40,953 bases of DNA from Phycisphaerales bacterium. Lineage in GTDB: Bacteria; Planctomycetota; Phycisphaerae; Phycisphaerales; UBA1924. Below the pieces are notes generated by a model. That model had not been told where the DNA came from and did not search any database. It saw nothing but the letters and a program-made list of their open reading frames with translations. The translations under genes were made by a program, and so were the position numbers. Below, piece after piece: positions 17,645 to 26,381 of the stretch; the first letter of the stretch is position 1, and each line of letters starts with the position of its first letter. Where the stretch lies: the NCBI GenBank assembly GCA_029260375.1, contig JAJDDI010000025.1, forward strand, positions 1 to 40,953. Reading direction: 5' to 3'.

Positions 17645-17736
17645 GAGCCCCCCGCTTGCGGGATCGGGCCCGGTGTGGTTGAATCAGGCGAATCGCAAGG
17701 CGCCGCCCGCGTTGGCGCCGCCGGGGAGACTGGCCC

Positions 17737-18663
17737 ATGGCCGACAGACGACCGTTCCCGTTCGTGGTCATCGTGATCATGCTCCTGATCGCGGGGGGCG
17801 TGCTGTTCGTCTCCGTGCAACGCCTCTCGGCGGACCTGGCGCCCGGATCGGGGCTGGCCTCGATCACGGCGATCCACGACGCCGCGTCGGCCGGCGACGT
17901 CGCCGCGCTGCGCTCCGAGCTGGGCGCGGGCGCCGACCCCGACACACCCACCGGCTCGACCAACCGCTACCTCGACGGGCGAACGCCCATCATGCTGGCG
18001 CTCGAGCGCGACTCGCTGGCGTGCGTCGAGGCACTCATCGAGGCGGGCGCGGACGTCAACGCGCGCTCGACGGTCGGGCAGACGCCGCTGATCCTCGCCG
18101 CTGGCTGGGCCGGGCCCGAGTCGGTCCGGGCGCTCGTCAACGCGGGGGCGCGCCTGGACGCGCGCAACAGCGACGGGTGGACGGCGACGATCATGGCCGC
18201 GGGTCGGGGCAAGCTCGAGACGCTCGAGGAGCTGGTCAACGCGGGCGCCAACATCGACGCGCGGAACAAGCACGGGCAGACCGCGCTCATGCTCGCGTGC
18301 TACACCGGCTCGCCCGAGAAGCTGCGCGTGCTGCTCGACGCGGGCGCCAGGCACGACATCCGCGACAACAACGGGCTGACGGCCCTCTCCGTGCTCGCCG
18401 CGGCGACCGCCGCCAACGCCGAGACCGTGCGCCTGCTGCTCGCCAGCGGGGCCGGCCCGGACGCGTCCGATAACGACGGGGTGACGGTGCTGATGAAGGC
18501 CGCGGAGCTGGGCGACGCCGAGAAAGTTCGCGCCCTGCTCGAGGTTGGCGCGGACGCCGAGATCCGCGATACTGAGGGGCGATCCGCGGCGGACTGGGCC
18601 CGCGCTCGCGACGACGAGATCGGGCAGCAGATCGCCAACATTATCGAAAGTCAGGACGACTGA
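17737..18663 (+). CDS. Membrane-anchored ankyrin-repeat protein
   Basis: 308 residues: an N-terminal signal anchor (PFPFVVIVIMLLIAGGVLFV, about 7-26) followed by six to seven ankyrin repeats from about residue 45 to the end, each with the T-ALxxA and LLxAGAxxDARxxxG pattern (for example TPLILAAGWAG, ALMLACYTGSPEKLRVLLDAGA). Ankyrin repeats bind other proteins; nothing indicates an enzymatic domain. The repeats should face the periplasm if the anchor inserts N-in. GGGGAG lies about eight bases before ATG 17737. The gene follows the EF-G-like gene by 92 bases and precedes the 116-residue protein by 52. Partner unknown. Confidence 0.9.
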   Translation: MADRRPFPFVVIVIMLLIAGGVLFVSVQRLSADLAPGSGLASITAIHDAASAGDVAALRSELGAGADPDTPTGSTNRYLDGRTPIMLALERDSLACVEALIEAGADVNARSTVGQTPLILAAGWAGPESVRALVNAGARLDARNSDGWTATIMAAGRGKLETLEELVNAGANIDARNKHGQTALMLACYTGSPEKLRVLLDAGARHDIRDNNGLTALSVLAAATAANAETVRLLLASGAGPDASDNDGVTVLMKAAELGDAEKVRALLEVGADAEIRDTEGRSAADWARARDDEIGQQIANIIESQDD

Positions 18664-18715
18664 CCGATACGGCGTCTACGGGGCGGAGCCCCTCCCATTC
18701 GCACGGAGGCAATCC

Positions 18716-19066
18716 ATGAGTTCCATCCCCCCCACGCTCCCGTTTGATGTCGCCCAGACCTACGGCGTGCGTGCTCCGTTGTCCGTTCGCCCGCTGGCCA
18801 AGGCCCCAGCCGCGGCCCAGACTCAGGCGGCGTCGCAAACCCAGCCCCTCGCCCGGATCGATCGCGCCGACAAGGCCGATCTCTCGCGGGTGGCGCCGAC
18901 CGTCGGTCGTCTGCTGGCCGCCAGGGTTGAACAGCCCGCGTTCGAGGGCGTCGCCGCCCCTGCGCAGGCCAAAGCTGACGCGATGGCGTTCTACCACCAC
19001 CCGGCGGACCGCAACGCCGCGGCCACGGGCGTGGACCTGGGACGCTCGCTCGATATCTCCGGGTGA
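18716..19066 (+). CDS. Small hypothetical protein coupled to an aminotransferase gene
   Basis: A 116-residue protein I do not recognise. The N-terminus is Pro/Ala/Gln-rich and probably disordered (about 1-45); an Arg/Ala-rich helical segment (RADLSRVAP-like region through VGRLLAARV) follows. No signal peptide, membrane helix or catalytic motif. GGAGG seven bases before ATG 18716 supports translation from there; the frame open upstream overlaps the ankyrin gene and is discounted. Its TGA overlaps the GTG start of the following aminotransferase (GTGA), so the two are translationally coupled and may act together. Codon use fits the neighbours. Confidence 0.68.
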   Translation: MSSIPPTLPFDVAQTYGVRAPLSVRPLAKAPAAAQTQAASQTQPLARIDRADKADLSRVAPTVGRLLAARVEQPAFEGVAAPAQAKADAMAFYHHPADRNAAATGVDLGRSLDISG

Positions 19067-20307
19067 CCCACCCGATCCCCATCCCCGAACCGAGCGAACT
19101 CGCCCACCTCTGGGTGATCGACCCGGACGTGGTCTACCTCAACCACGGGTCGTTCGGCGCCTGCCCCAAGGTCGTCCTCGACGCCCAGCACGACATCCGC
19201 GCGAAAATGGAACGCGAGGCGGTCACCTTCTTTGTGCGCGACCTCTTCGAGCTGACCGACAAGGCCCGCACCTCGCTCGCCCCCGTCATCGGCGCCCGCG
19301 CTCAGGACATCGCCTTCGTGCCCAACGCGACCACGGGCGTAGCCAACGTCATCAACTCGCTGGACCTGAGCCCGGGCGACGAGATCCTCTTCGCGTCGAT
19401 CGAGTACCCCGCCTGCCGGGCGATCATCCGCGACGCGTGCCAGCGGACGGGGGGCGTCCCGGTCGAGTTCGACCTGCCCTGGCCCGCCGAATCCGACGAT
19501 CAGATGCTCGAGGCGGTGCTGTCGCACGTGACCGACAAGACCAGGCTCTGCCTGCTCTCGCACATCACCAGCGCCACGGCGATCGTCCTGCCCGCGGGCA
19601 GGATCATCACCGCACTGCGCGAGCGGGGCGTCGAGACCCTGCTCGACGGCGCCCACGCCCCGGGCATGCTCGACCTGGACCTGAACACCCTCGCCCCCGC
19701 CTACGCGACGGGCAACTGCCACAAGTGGATGTGCGCCCCCAAGGGGTGCGCCTACCTGTGGGTCCGGGAGGACAAGCAGTCATCCATCCGCCCCGTGGTG
19801 CACTCGGTGTACGCCAAGTCGCTGGGCGCCGAGCCCTGGCAAGGCGAGCACGGGCGGACCCGGTTCCAGACCGACTTCGACTACGTGGGCACGGACGACT
19901 ACACCTCCCGGCTGGCCCTGCCCGAGGCGACCCGGTTCATGCAATCTGTCCTCCCGGGCGGGCTGCCCGAGCTGCGCCAGCGCAACAACGACCTGGCGCG
20001 CCGGGCCCGGGACCTGCTCTGCGAGCGCCTGGGCGCCGGGACCGCCGCGCCCGACTCGATGACCGCCTCGATGGCCGTCGTCACCCTCCCCGACCCCTCG
20101 CCCGAGGCTCGCAAGCGCCTCGATACGACGCCGTCGATCTATAACAGCCCGCTGCAGACGCGTCTGCTCGAGCGCCACGCGATCCAGGTCCCGGTCTGGA
20201 CCTCGCCCGCGGGCGCCCCCATGGTCCGCCTGAGCGCCCAGCTCTACAACAGCATCGCCCAGTACGAGCACCTGGCCAACGCCCTGATCGAAGAGCTCGG
20301 GCTCTAA
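19063..20307 (+). CDS. Class V aminotransferase-fold PLP enzyme (isopenicillin-N epimerase-like), copy 1
   Basis: Fold-type I PLP enzyme of 414 residues. YLNHGSFGACP (25-35) is the signature of the isopenicillin N epimerase-like branch; LLDGAHAPG (193-201) holds Asp195, which contacts the PLP ring nitrogen, and GNCHKWMCAPKG (217-228) holds the Schiff-base Lys221. VGTDDYTS in the C-terminal half is also family-typical. Members include epimerases, lyases and desulfurases, so the reaction is unknown. The start is GTG at 19063, overlapping the previous stop by four bases. A paralogue follows after 76 bases, suggesting duplication; pdxH, which supplies PLP, is elsewhere in the window. Confidence 0.9.
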   Translation: MTHPIPIPEPSELAHLWVIDPDVVYLNHGSFGACPKVVLDAQHDIRAKMEREAVTFFVRDLFELTDKARTSLAPVIGARAQDIAFVPNATTGVANVINSLDLSPGDEILFASIEYPACRAIIRDACQRTGGVPVEFDLPWPAESDDQMLEAVLSHVTDKTRLCLLSHITSATAIVLPAGRIITALRERGVETLLDGAHAPGMLDLDLNTLAPAYATGNCHKWMCAPKGCAYLWVREDKQSSIRPVVHSVYAKSLGAEPWQGEHGRTRFQTDFDYVGTDDYTSRLALPEATRFMQSVLPGGLPELRQRNNDLARRARDLLCERLGAGTAAPDSMTASMAVVTLPDPSPEARKRLDTTPSIYNSPLQTRLLERHAIQVPVWTSPAGAPMVRLSAQLYNSIAQYEHLANALIEELGL

Positions 20308-20383
20308 GCCGTTCGCCCACGCCCGCTCCACACGAGCCCCGAGCGAGGCGAAACCCAACTGACCGCGGTAGAGTTTGTGCATA

Positions 20384-21691
20384 ATGCGTACCACACCGAC
20401 ACGGACGTCGATGACCCTGCCCGCCCCTCAGGCGCCCGCCTCCCTGGGCGCGAGCGGCGCCCCCCTGCTCACCCCTGACGAGATCCGGGCGCCCGCGAGC
20501 TGGCCCATCCAGCCCGGGCTGACGATGCTCAACCACGGCTCGTACGGCATCTGCCCCGTCGGGGTCCGCGAGGCCCAGCGACGCCTGCGCGAGCGCGTGG
20601 ACGCGGACCCGGTCCGCTTCTTCAAGGGCGACATGGAGGCCTTCGCCGACCGGGCCCGCGACCGTGTCAGCCGCCTGGTCAACGCGCCCGCCACCAGCCT
20701 CGCGCTCGTGCCCAACGCCACATTCGCCGTCGCGACGGTCCTGCACTCGGTCGATCTGCGGCCCGGTGACGAGGTGCTGGTCACCAACCACGAGTACAAC
20801 GCGACGCTCAACGAGCTGGGGCGTCTGTGCGCCCGCTCGGGAGCGCGGATCGTGACGGTCGAGGTCCCGATGGTGGGCGTCACGCCCGAGCTGGTCGTCG
20901 AGCGGGTGATTGAGAAGCTCACCGAGCGCACAAAGCTGGTCGTCGTGAGCCACATCGCCAGCGCCTCGGCGCTGATCTTCCCGGTGCACGAGATCGTGCG
21001 TCGGGTGCGCGAGCGGGGGATCGACATCCTCGTGGACGGCGCCCACGCGCCCGGGCAGGTCCCGGTCGATCTGGGCGCGCTGCGTCCGACGTTCTACGCC
21101 GCGAGCTGCCACAAGTGGCTCTGCACGCCCAAGGGAACCGGGTTCTTCTACGCCGAGCCCGAGAAGCACGCGTCGATCAAGCCGCTGGCGCTGTCGTGCC
21201 GCGTGCACGACCTGCGCGACGACCGGGCCGCGTTCCTGTGCGACTTTGATTACGTCGGAACCAATGACTACACGGGCAACCTCGTGCTGCCCGAGGCGAT
21301 CGAGCACCTGGGCGCCCAGACACCCGGCGGGATGACCGAGCTCATGCGCCGCAACCACGACCTCGTCCACGAGGGCGCATCGCTCATCAGCGAGCGCACG
21401 GGCGCGGCCCTCCCGGCGCCCGAGTCCATGGTCGGGTCGATGGCCGCGATGATCCTCCCCGACGACCCCGCCCCGGGGCGCCCGTGCCGGTACGAGGACC
21501 CGATCTGGGACGCGCTGTACGAACGCCACGGCATCCAGGTCCCCGTCTGGGCGCTGGCGGGCGTGGCGAGCCGGATCCTGCGGGTCAGCGCCCACCTGTA
21601 CAACACGCTGGCGGACTACGAGAGGCTCGCCGAGGCGCTGGGCGAGGAGTTGGACCGCGAGCGGGCGCTGGCGAGCAAGCGCTCGGCCTAA
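20384..21691 (+). CDS. Class V aminotransferase-fold PLP enzyme (isopenicillin-N epimerase-like), copy 2
   Basis: 435-residue paralogue of the preceding gene. MLNHGSYGICP (48-58), LVDGAHAPGQVPVDLG (216-231, Asp218) and ASCHKWLCTPKG (240-251, PLP Lys244) match position by position, and VGTNDYTG is present. The two copies are clearly related but far from identical, so the duplication is not recent or has been maintained with different substrates. Start is uncertain: ATG 20384 gives this protein, but CATAAT at 20380-20385 looks like a -10 box, which would place transcription after 20384 and favour ATG 20411 (nine residues shorter). Neither start has a strong ribosome site. Reaction unknown; epimerase, lyase or desulfurase activity are possible. 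Confidence 0.88.
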   Translation: MRTTPTRTSMTLPAPQAPASLGASGAPLLTPDEIRAPASWPIQPGLTMLNHGSYGICPVGVREAQRRLRERVDADPVRFFKGDMEAFADRARDRVSRLVNAPATSLALVPNATFAVATVLHSVDLRPGDEVLVTNHEYNATLNELGRLCARSGARIVTVEVPMVGVTPELVVERVIEKLTERTKLVVVSHIASASALIFPVHEIVRRVRERGIDILVDGAHAPGQVPVDLGALRPTFYAASCHKWLCTPKGTGFFYAEPEKHASIKPLALSCRVHDLRDDRAAFLCDFDYVGTNDYTGNLVLPEAIEHLGAQTPGGMTELMRRNHDLVHEGASLISERTGAALPAPESMVGSMAAMILPDDPAPGRPCRYEDPIWDALYERHGIQVPVWALAGVASRILRVSAHLYNTLADYERLAEALGEELDRERALASKRSA

Positions 21692-21777
21692 GACCCGGCG
21701 ATGCCGCCCATGAGCGACCCGGGACGCGTCGCTGGGACCGAGAAGTCGCAGTTTCCAGCAAAACTCGGGCAGGGCGC

Positions 21778-21807
21778 TGGACCCGGGGCGGCACTGTGTG
21801 CCATAGT
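21778..21807 (+). promoter_or_regulatory. Possible promoter for the asnB leader/small RNA
   Basis: TGGACC (21778-21783) and CATAGT (21802-21807) are separated by 18 bases and resemble sigma-70 -35 and -10 boxes, each with mismatches. Transcription would begin near 21814, right at the structured region and upstream of the terminator hairpin. In GC-rich DNA such matches are weak evidence. Confidence 0.35.
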
Positions 21808-21813
21808 TCTCCC

Positions 21814-21950
21814 ATGCGTCCGATCGTTGCGGACAACTCGGTCAATGCCAACGCCAATCCGTCGCGCTGCGACGGGCAACGTGGCTGACCGGACCCGATT
21901 CACTCGAGTACGTGCCACGAAGCCCTGTCCAGCCGGACGGGGCTTTCTTG
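21814..21950 (+). ncRNA. Candidate structured RNA (asnB leader or small RNA)
   Basis: The non-coding stretch between the second aminotransferase and asnB folds unusually well. Hairpin 1 pairs GTCCG (21818-21822) with CGGAC (21830-21834). A long hairpin pairs CGGTCA and GCCA (21839-21844, 21847-21850) with TGGC and TGACCG (21882-21891), capped by CCGTCGC/GCGACGG (21859-21875), with an asymmetric internal loop. An alternative pairing CGTGGC (21880-21885) with GCCACG (21914-21919) competes with the long hairpin. A terminator-like hairpin ends it. It matches no riboswitch class that I know. It could regulate asnB by attenuation or be an independent small RNA. Confidence 0.45.
21921..21950 (+). 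terminator. Intrinsic terminator-like hairpin upstream of asnB
   Basis: AGCCCTGTCC (21921-21930) pairs over ten positions, one of them G-U, with GGACGGGGCT (21935-21944) around an AGCC loop, followed by TTCTTG. It lies 56 bases before the asnB start, so it either ends the upstream transcript or acts as an attenuator. Confidence 0.7.
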
Positions 21951-22005
21951 TGTGCGCCTCGCACGCCCGAGCCCCGACCGGCGCCACCGCCCCGGGAGTT
22001 CAGAT

Positions 22006-23715
22006 ATGTGCGGCATCCTCAGCATCCTCGATACACACGCCTCGGGCCCCATGGCCCACATGCACGCCCAGCGCGCCGAGGTCCTGCTCGACCGCCTGTC
22101 CCACCGAGGCCCGGACGGGCGGGGCGTCGCCCGCGTCCCGGGCGCCTGGCTCGGGCACCGGCGCCTGGCGATCGTGGACCCCCGGGGCGGCGCCCAGCCG
22201 TTCCGCCATCAGGGCCTCGCGTGGGTCGCCAACGGGGAGATCTACAACCACGCCGATCTCCGCCCCCGCTTCGGCGCGGCGCCCAGCGACTCGGACTGCG
22301 CCGTCATCGGGCCCGTCTGGGGCCGGCTCGGCGATCGGACCCCCGGCGTGCTCGACGGCCCGTTCGCCTTTGTCTGTGTCTGTGAGAAGACGGGGCGGTG
22401 GATCGCCGCCCGGGACGAGATCGGGATCAACCCGCTGTACCTCGGTCGGCACGCCGACGGGACGATCTGGTTCGCCTCGGAGATGAAGGCCCTGATCGAT
22501 GACTGCGTGTCTGTCGAGCTCGTCGAGCCGGGTCACCTGTGGACCGGCGGGCCGGACCGGCCAACCCGGTGCGCGCGATGGCACACGCCCGAGTGGGCGA
22601 GCACGGTCCCGGACGCGCCCGCGGACCTTGGCGCTCTGCGGTCGGCGCTGATCGAGAGTGTTCGCAAACGCACGATGGCGGACGTGCCCTGGGGCGTGCT
22701 GATCTCGGGCGGGGTGGACTCGTCGCTGATCGCGTCCATCGCGACGCGCCTGGCCCGCGAGCGGGGCGCCCCGCCGCCGCATTCCTTTAGCATCGGGCTC
22801 GAGGGCGGGCCCGACCTGGCGCCGGCGCGCCGAGTCGCCGAGTTCCTCGGGACCCGGCACCACGAGTTCGCGTTCACGATCGACGAAGCGCTGGACGCGA
22901 TCCCCAAGACCCTTGAGCACCTCGAGAGTTACCAGCAGGTACGCACGGGCGTGCCCACGATGCTGCTGGCCCGGCGCGTGCGCGAGCTGGGGTTCAAGAT
23001 GGTGATGTCTGGCGAGGGCGCCGACGAGATCTTCGGCGGGTACCTGTACTTCCACCGCGCCCCGTCGCCCGAGGCGCTGCACGAGGAGACGGTCCGCAAA
23101 GTCTCCCGCCTGCACCAGTACGACGTCATGAGGGCGAACAAGGCGCCGATGGCCCACGGGCTGGAGGTGCGCGTGCCGTTCCTGGACCGGGCCTTCGTGG
23201 ACCTGGCGATGGGCACGGACCCGCGCCACCGGGCGCCACGCCCGGGCGGTGAAGGCCCCGCGATCGAGAAAGCCCTGCTGCGCGAGGCGTTCGACGACCC
23301 GGGCGACCCGTGGCTGCCCCACGACGTGCTCTGGCGCCAGAAGGAGCAGTTCTCCGACGGCGTGGGCTACGGGTGGGTTGACGCGATCCGCGATCGGGCG
23401 GGCGCGATGTTCGCCCCCGAACTGCTCATGACCGCGCCCCGCCGGTTCCCGGAGGACGCCCCGTGCAACGCCGAGATGATGTGGATGCGAGAACTCTTCG
23501 AGGCGCGGTTCGTCACCGGGCGCGCGTCGGGTCGCTCGGCGGTCTCGACCATCGGCTCGGGTCGTTCGATCGCGTGCTCAACGCCCGAGGCGGTCGCCTG
23601 GGACCCGTCGTGGGAGCGGCTGGCGGGCGATATCTCGGGGCGCGCCATCGCGGGCGTGCACGCGTCGGGGCAGACGCTGAGCGAGCAGAGCGTGCCGCCG
23701 GCCGCGAGCGCGTGA
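22006..23715 (+). CDS. asnB: Asparagine synthase (glutamine-hydrolysing)
   Basis: Amidates aspartate to asparagine using glutamine and ATP. 569 residues, similar to E. coli AsnB (554). After Met removal Cys2 (MCGIL) is the class II amidotransferase nucleophile; SHRGPDG (32-38) and VANGEIYN (74-81) line the glutaminase site. The synthetase domain has the PP-loop ISGGVDSS (233-240), GEGADEIFGGY (about 335-345) and RVPFLDRAFVD. The C-terminus continues about 30 residues past the usual end with a Ser/Ala-rich tail. ATG 22006 is preceded by GGGAG at seven bases and is required for Cys2. It follows a structured RNA with a terminator hairpin. asnS, which uses its product, is about 8.5 kb away. Confidence 0.95.
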   Translation: MCGILSILDTHASGPMAHMHAQRAEVLLDRLSHRGPDGRGVARVPGAWLGHRRLAIVDPRGGAQPFRHQGLAWVANGEIYNHADLRPRFGAAPSDSDCAVIGPVWGRLGDRTPGVLDGPFAFVCVCEKTGRWIAARDEIGINPLYLGRHADGTIWFASEMKALIDDCVSVELVEPGHLWTGGPDRPTRCARWHTPEWASTVPDAPADLGALRSALIESVRKRTMADVPWGVLISGGVDSSLIASIATRLARERGAPPPHSFSIGLEGGPDLAPARRVAEFLGTRHHEFAFTIDEALDAIPKTLEHLESYQQVRTGVPTMLLARRVRELGFKMVMSGEGADEIFGGYLYFHRAPSPEALHEETVRKVSRLHQYDVMRANKAPMAHGLEVRVPFLDRAFVDLAMGTDPRHRAPRPGGEGPAIEKALLREAFDDPGDPWLPHDVLWRQKEQFSDGVGYGWVDAIRDRAGAMFAPELLMTAPRRFPEDAPCNAEMMWMRELFEARFVTGRASGRSAVSTIGSGRSIACSTPEAVAWDPSWERLAGDISGRAIAGVHASGQTLSEQSVPPAASA

Positions 23716-23750
23716 GTCGGGGATCGGGGTGTGAGGCTGGCACGGGTGAG

Positions 23751-24770
23751 TTAGTGGAGCATGCTCTCGCGGAAGATGGCGACGTTCTCGGCGTCAACGG
23801 GGAAGCACGGGAAGCTGTGCTGATCGAACAGCGGGAGCCCGATCTCCTGGCGCCCGTGGGCGACCTCGGCGAGGATGCGCACCGCGTGGTACCCGTAGCT
23901 GTACGGGTCCTGGGCCATGGTGCCGAACACGTGTCCGCTCTCGATGCCCGCGAGGGTTTCCTCGGCGTAGTCGAACCCGACGGTGTGGACCTTGCCGAGC
24001 ATGTCGGCGTCGCCAAGCGCCCTGAGAATCGCGGGCGTGCTGTAGCCGAACATGCCGACGACACAGTCGATCGGCGCCGAGTCCGCCAGCGCCGCGCCGA
24101 CCATCTCCTGCGCCCGCTGCTCGTCGTTGTCGTCGAGCAGTGTCGCGACAATCTCGTACCGAGGGCCAGAGAGCGGGCGATCAACCGGGTCGGCCTCGCG
24201 GTCGGGCTCGTACGTGCGGTCGAGCAGCTCGTCGATCAGACCCTGGCGGCGTTGTCTGCCGTTCGCCTTGTCGATGCTGCCGATGGAGATCAGCACGCGC
24301 CCGCCGTCGGGCATCGCGCGCCGGACCATCTCGCCGCAGCGCCGTCCCGCGGCATAGTTGTCGGTCCCGACGAAGCACAGGCGCCCCGCGACGGGGATGT
24401 CCGAGTCGAGCGTCAGGAGGCTGGTCGCGGCGGCGGCGCGCTGGAACTCGTTGCCCTGGATCTTGACGTTGAGCGGGCTGACGGCGATCCCGTCCACGCC
24501 CTCGCCGAGCAGCTCACGCATGATCGCCGATTGCTCGCCCGCGGTTGTGGGCTTGTGGACCGAGAGGCGGACGTCGTACTTCTTGGCCGCGGCCTGGGCC
24601 CCGCTGATGGTGATCTCCCAGAACGGGTCTCCCCCCGCCGTGACGAGCGCGATGTGCGGCGTCCGCTCGAAAACCCCCGCCTGCCAGGCGGTGACGACCG
24701 CGAGCACGAGGACCAGCCCCCACGCCAGCAGACGCTTCGGGTCCGAACGTTTCTGCCCGTCGGTTGCCAT
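23751..24770 (-). CDS. Sugar-type ABC transporter substrate-binding protein (periplasmic binding protein 1)
   Basis: 339-residue binding protein of the RbsB/LacI-like class (Peripla_BP_4). The N-terminus has one hydrophobic segment (LLAWGLVLVLAVVTAWQAG, about 14-32) that serves as a signal or anchor; no lipobox cysteine follows. The mature part begins HIALVTAGGDPFWEITISGAQAAA, a family hallmark, with GVDGIAVSPL, FVGTDNYAAG and VGMFGYSTPAIL as later ligand-pocket segments. Start ATG 24770 has AAAGG about seven bases upstream. No permease or ATPase gene lies nearby, so it is an orphan; it could serve a distant transporter or a sensor. Ligand is probably a sugar, but this is inference. Confidence 0.87.
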   Translation of the reverse strand: MATDGQKRSDPKRLLAWGLVLVLAVVTAWQAGVFERTPHIALVTAGGDPFWEITISGAQAAAKKYDVRLSVHKPTTAGEQSAIMRELLGEGVDGIAVSPLNVKIQGNEFQRAAAATSLLTLDSDIPVAGRLCFVGTDNYAAGRRCGEMVRRAMPDGGRVLISIGSIDKANGRQRRQGLIDELLDRTYEPDREADPVDRPLSGPRYEIVATLLDDNDEQRAQEMVGAALADSAPIDCVVGMFGYSTPAILRALGDADMLGKVHTVGFDYAEETLAGIESGHVFGTMAQDPYSYGYHAVRILAEVAHGRQEIGLPLFDQHSFPCFPVDAENVAIFRESMLH

Positions 24771-24817
24771 GATGTGCCTTTCGCCGAATCCGGTGGAGGA
24801 GAGACTCTGGAGACCGG

Positions 24818-26347
24818 TCAGTGTAACCCGTACGCCGGTCGGATCCGACTCTCGAGGTGGCGCATCAGCGGATCGGCGCTCAGGGGCCGGCCGGTGACCT
24901 TCTCGCACAGGTCCGCGGCCCGGTACCGGCGCCCATGGGCGTGGATGTTGGTCCGCAGCCAATCGAGCAGCGGCGCGAACTCGCCCTGCTCGAAGCCGGC
25001 CTCCAGGTCGGGGATGTCACGCTTGATCGCCTCCCAGAACTGCGAGGCGTACAGGTTCCCAAGCGTGTACGTCGGGAAGTAGCCCATCAGCCCGAACGAC
25101 CAGTGGACGTCCTGCAGGCAGCCCTTGGCGTTGCTGGGCACGTCGAGCCCGAGCATCAACTTCATCCGCTCGTTCCAGGCGCCCGGCACATCCTCGACGC
25201 CCAGATCACCCGAGATCAGCGCCCGCTCGAGCTCGAAGCGGAGCATGACGTGCAGGTTGTACGTCCCCTCGTCGGCCTCGACCCGGATCAGCGACGGCGT
25301 CGAGGTGTTGACGGCCCGGGTCATGTCGTCGGGTGTGTACGCGCCCAGCGCGTTGTCGAAGCACGCGTTGGCGATGGGCAGCGCCCAGACCCAGAAGCTG
25401 CGGCTTCGCCCGACCAGGTTCTCCCACATCCGCGACTGGCTCTCGTGGATGCCCAGCGAGATGCTGTCGGAGAGTGGAGTCCCGAAGAACTCGGGGGTCT
25501 TGGGCAGGCCTTGTTCGTAGAGCCCGTGCCCGCACTCGTGCATGGTGCCGTAGAGCGCGTCGGTGAAGCGTTCGTCGCGGTATCGCGTTGTCAGGCGGGT
25601 ATCGCCCGGGGCGAGCCCGGAGCAGAACGGGTGGGTCGTGACGTCGAGGCGCCCGGTCTCCAGGTCAAAGCCCAGGGCCTCGAGCACGCGCAGCCCGAAG
25701 GCGTGCTGCTGGGTCGCGGGGATCTGGGTGTCCAGCGGCGCCGTGTCCGGGGGCGTGCCGTTCTGGCGGATGTCCTGGATGAACGCGCTGAGTCGCTCGC
25801 GCAGCGGGGTGAAGACGCCCTCGATCTGCTGCGCGGTCGCGCCGGGCTCGTACTCGTCGAGCAGCGCGTCGTACAGCTCGACCCCGTCGCTGAGGCACTG
25901 GGCCTTGCGGCGCGTGAGCGTGACCATCCGCTCGAGCCAGGGCTGGAAGGCCTTGAAATCGTCCGCCTTGCGGGCGCCCTTCCACGCTTCCTGCGCCTGC
26001 GAGCCGACGCGGGCCAGCTCCTCGACGAGCTCGGAGGGGAGCTTGGTCTTGAGGTCGTAGTCGCGGCGCATCTCGCGGATGTTGGCGGCGAGGCGGTCGT
26101 CGCCCATCAGCTCGCTGTCCGACTCGCACGCGCCGATCAGCTCGCCCAGACGCGGGTCGGTGTTCCGCTCGTGCCCGAGGCGGGCGAGCAGGCCCATCTG
26201 CTCGCTGCGGGCCTGGGCGGCGCCGGCGGGCATGTACGTCTCCTGGTCCCAGGAGATCAGCCCCTCGATCGACCCGATCGTCGCGGCCTCCCGCTTGAGC
26301 GTGCGGAGCTGGTCATAGACGGTCGATGCGGCGGTCGTGCTGGGCAT
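24818..26347 (-). CDS. M32-family metallocarboxypeptidase (carboxypeptidase Taq type)
   Basis: Cytoplasmic metal-dependent carboxypeptidase of 509 residues, the usual length for the family. The zinc ligands lie in MHECGHGLYEQG (HECGH, about 267-271), preceded by DTRLTTRYRDERFTDALYGTM, followed by the family sequences GIHESQSRMWENLVGRS and EADEGTYNLHVMLRFELERAL; HWSFGLMGYFPTYTLGNLYA near residue 420 completes the signature. It removes C-terminal residues from peptides, with a broad preference. ATG 26347 gives MPSTTAASTVYDQLRTLKRE as the start. The binding-protein gene follows 47 bases downstream; upstream is a 152-base gap with a repeat. Confidence 0.95.
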   Translation of the reverse strand: MPSTTAASTVYDQLRTLKREAATIGSIEGLISWDQETYMPAGAAQARSEQMGLLARLGHERNTDPRLGELIGACESDSELMGDDRLAANIREMRRDYDLKTKLPSELVEELARVGSQAQEAWKGARKADDFKAFQPWLERMVTLTRRKAQCLSDGVELYDALLDEYEPGATAQQIEGVFTPLRERLSAFIQDIRQNGTPPDTAPLDTQIPATQQHAFGLRVLEALGFDLETGRLDVTTHPFCSGLAPGDTRLTTRYRDERFTDALYGTMHECGHGLYEQGLPKTPEFFGTPLSDSISLGIHESQSRMWENLVGRSRSFWVWALPIANACFDNALGAYTPDDMTRAVNTSTPSLIRVEADEGTYNLHVMLRFELERALISGDLGVEDVPGAWNERMKLMLGLDVPSNAKGCLQDVHWSFGLMGYFPTYTLGNLYASQFWEAIKRDIPDLEAGFEQGEFAPLLDWLRTNIHAHGRRYRAADLCEKVTGRPLSADPLMRHLESRIRPAYGLH

Positions 26348-26381
26348 ACTGGCTCCTTGGCTCGGGCTCCAACACTAGGTG

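Noticed and set aside
21814-21950. tRNA or known riboswitch before asnB
   Set aside because: No cloverleaf or T-loop, and no match to riboswitch consensus sequences I can recall (glutamine, SAH, SAM, T-box).
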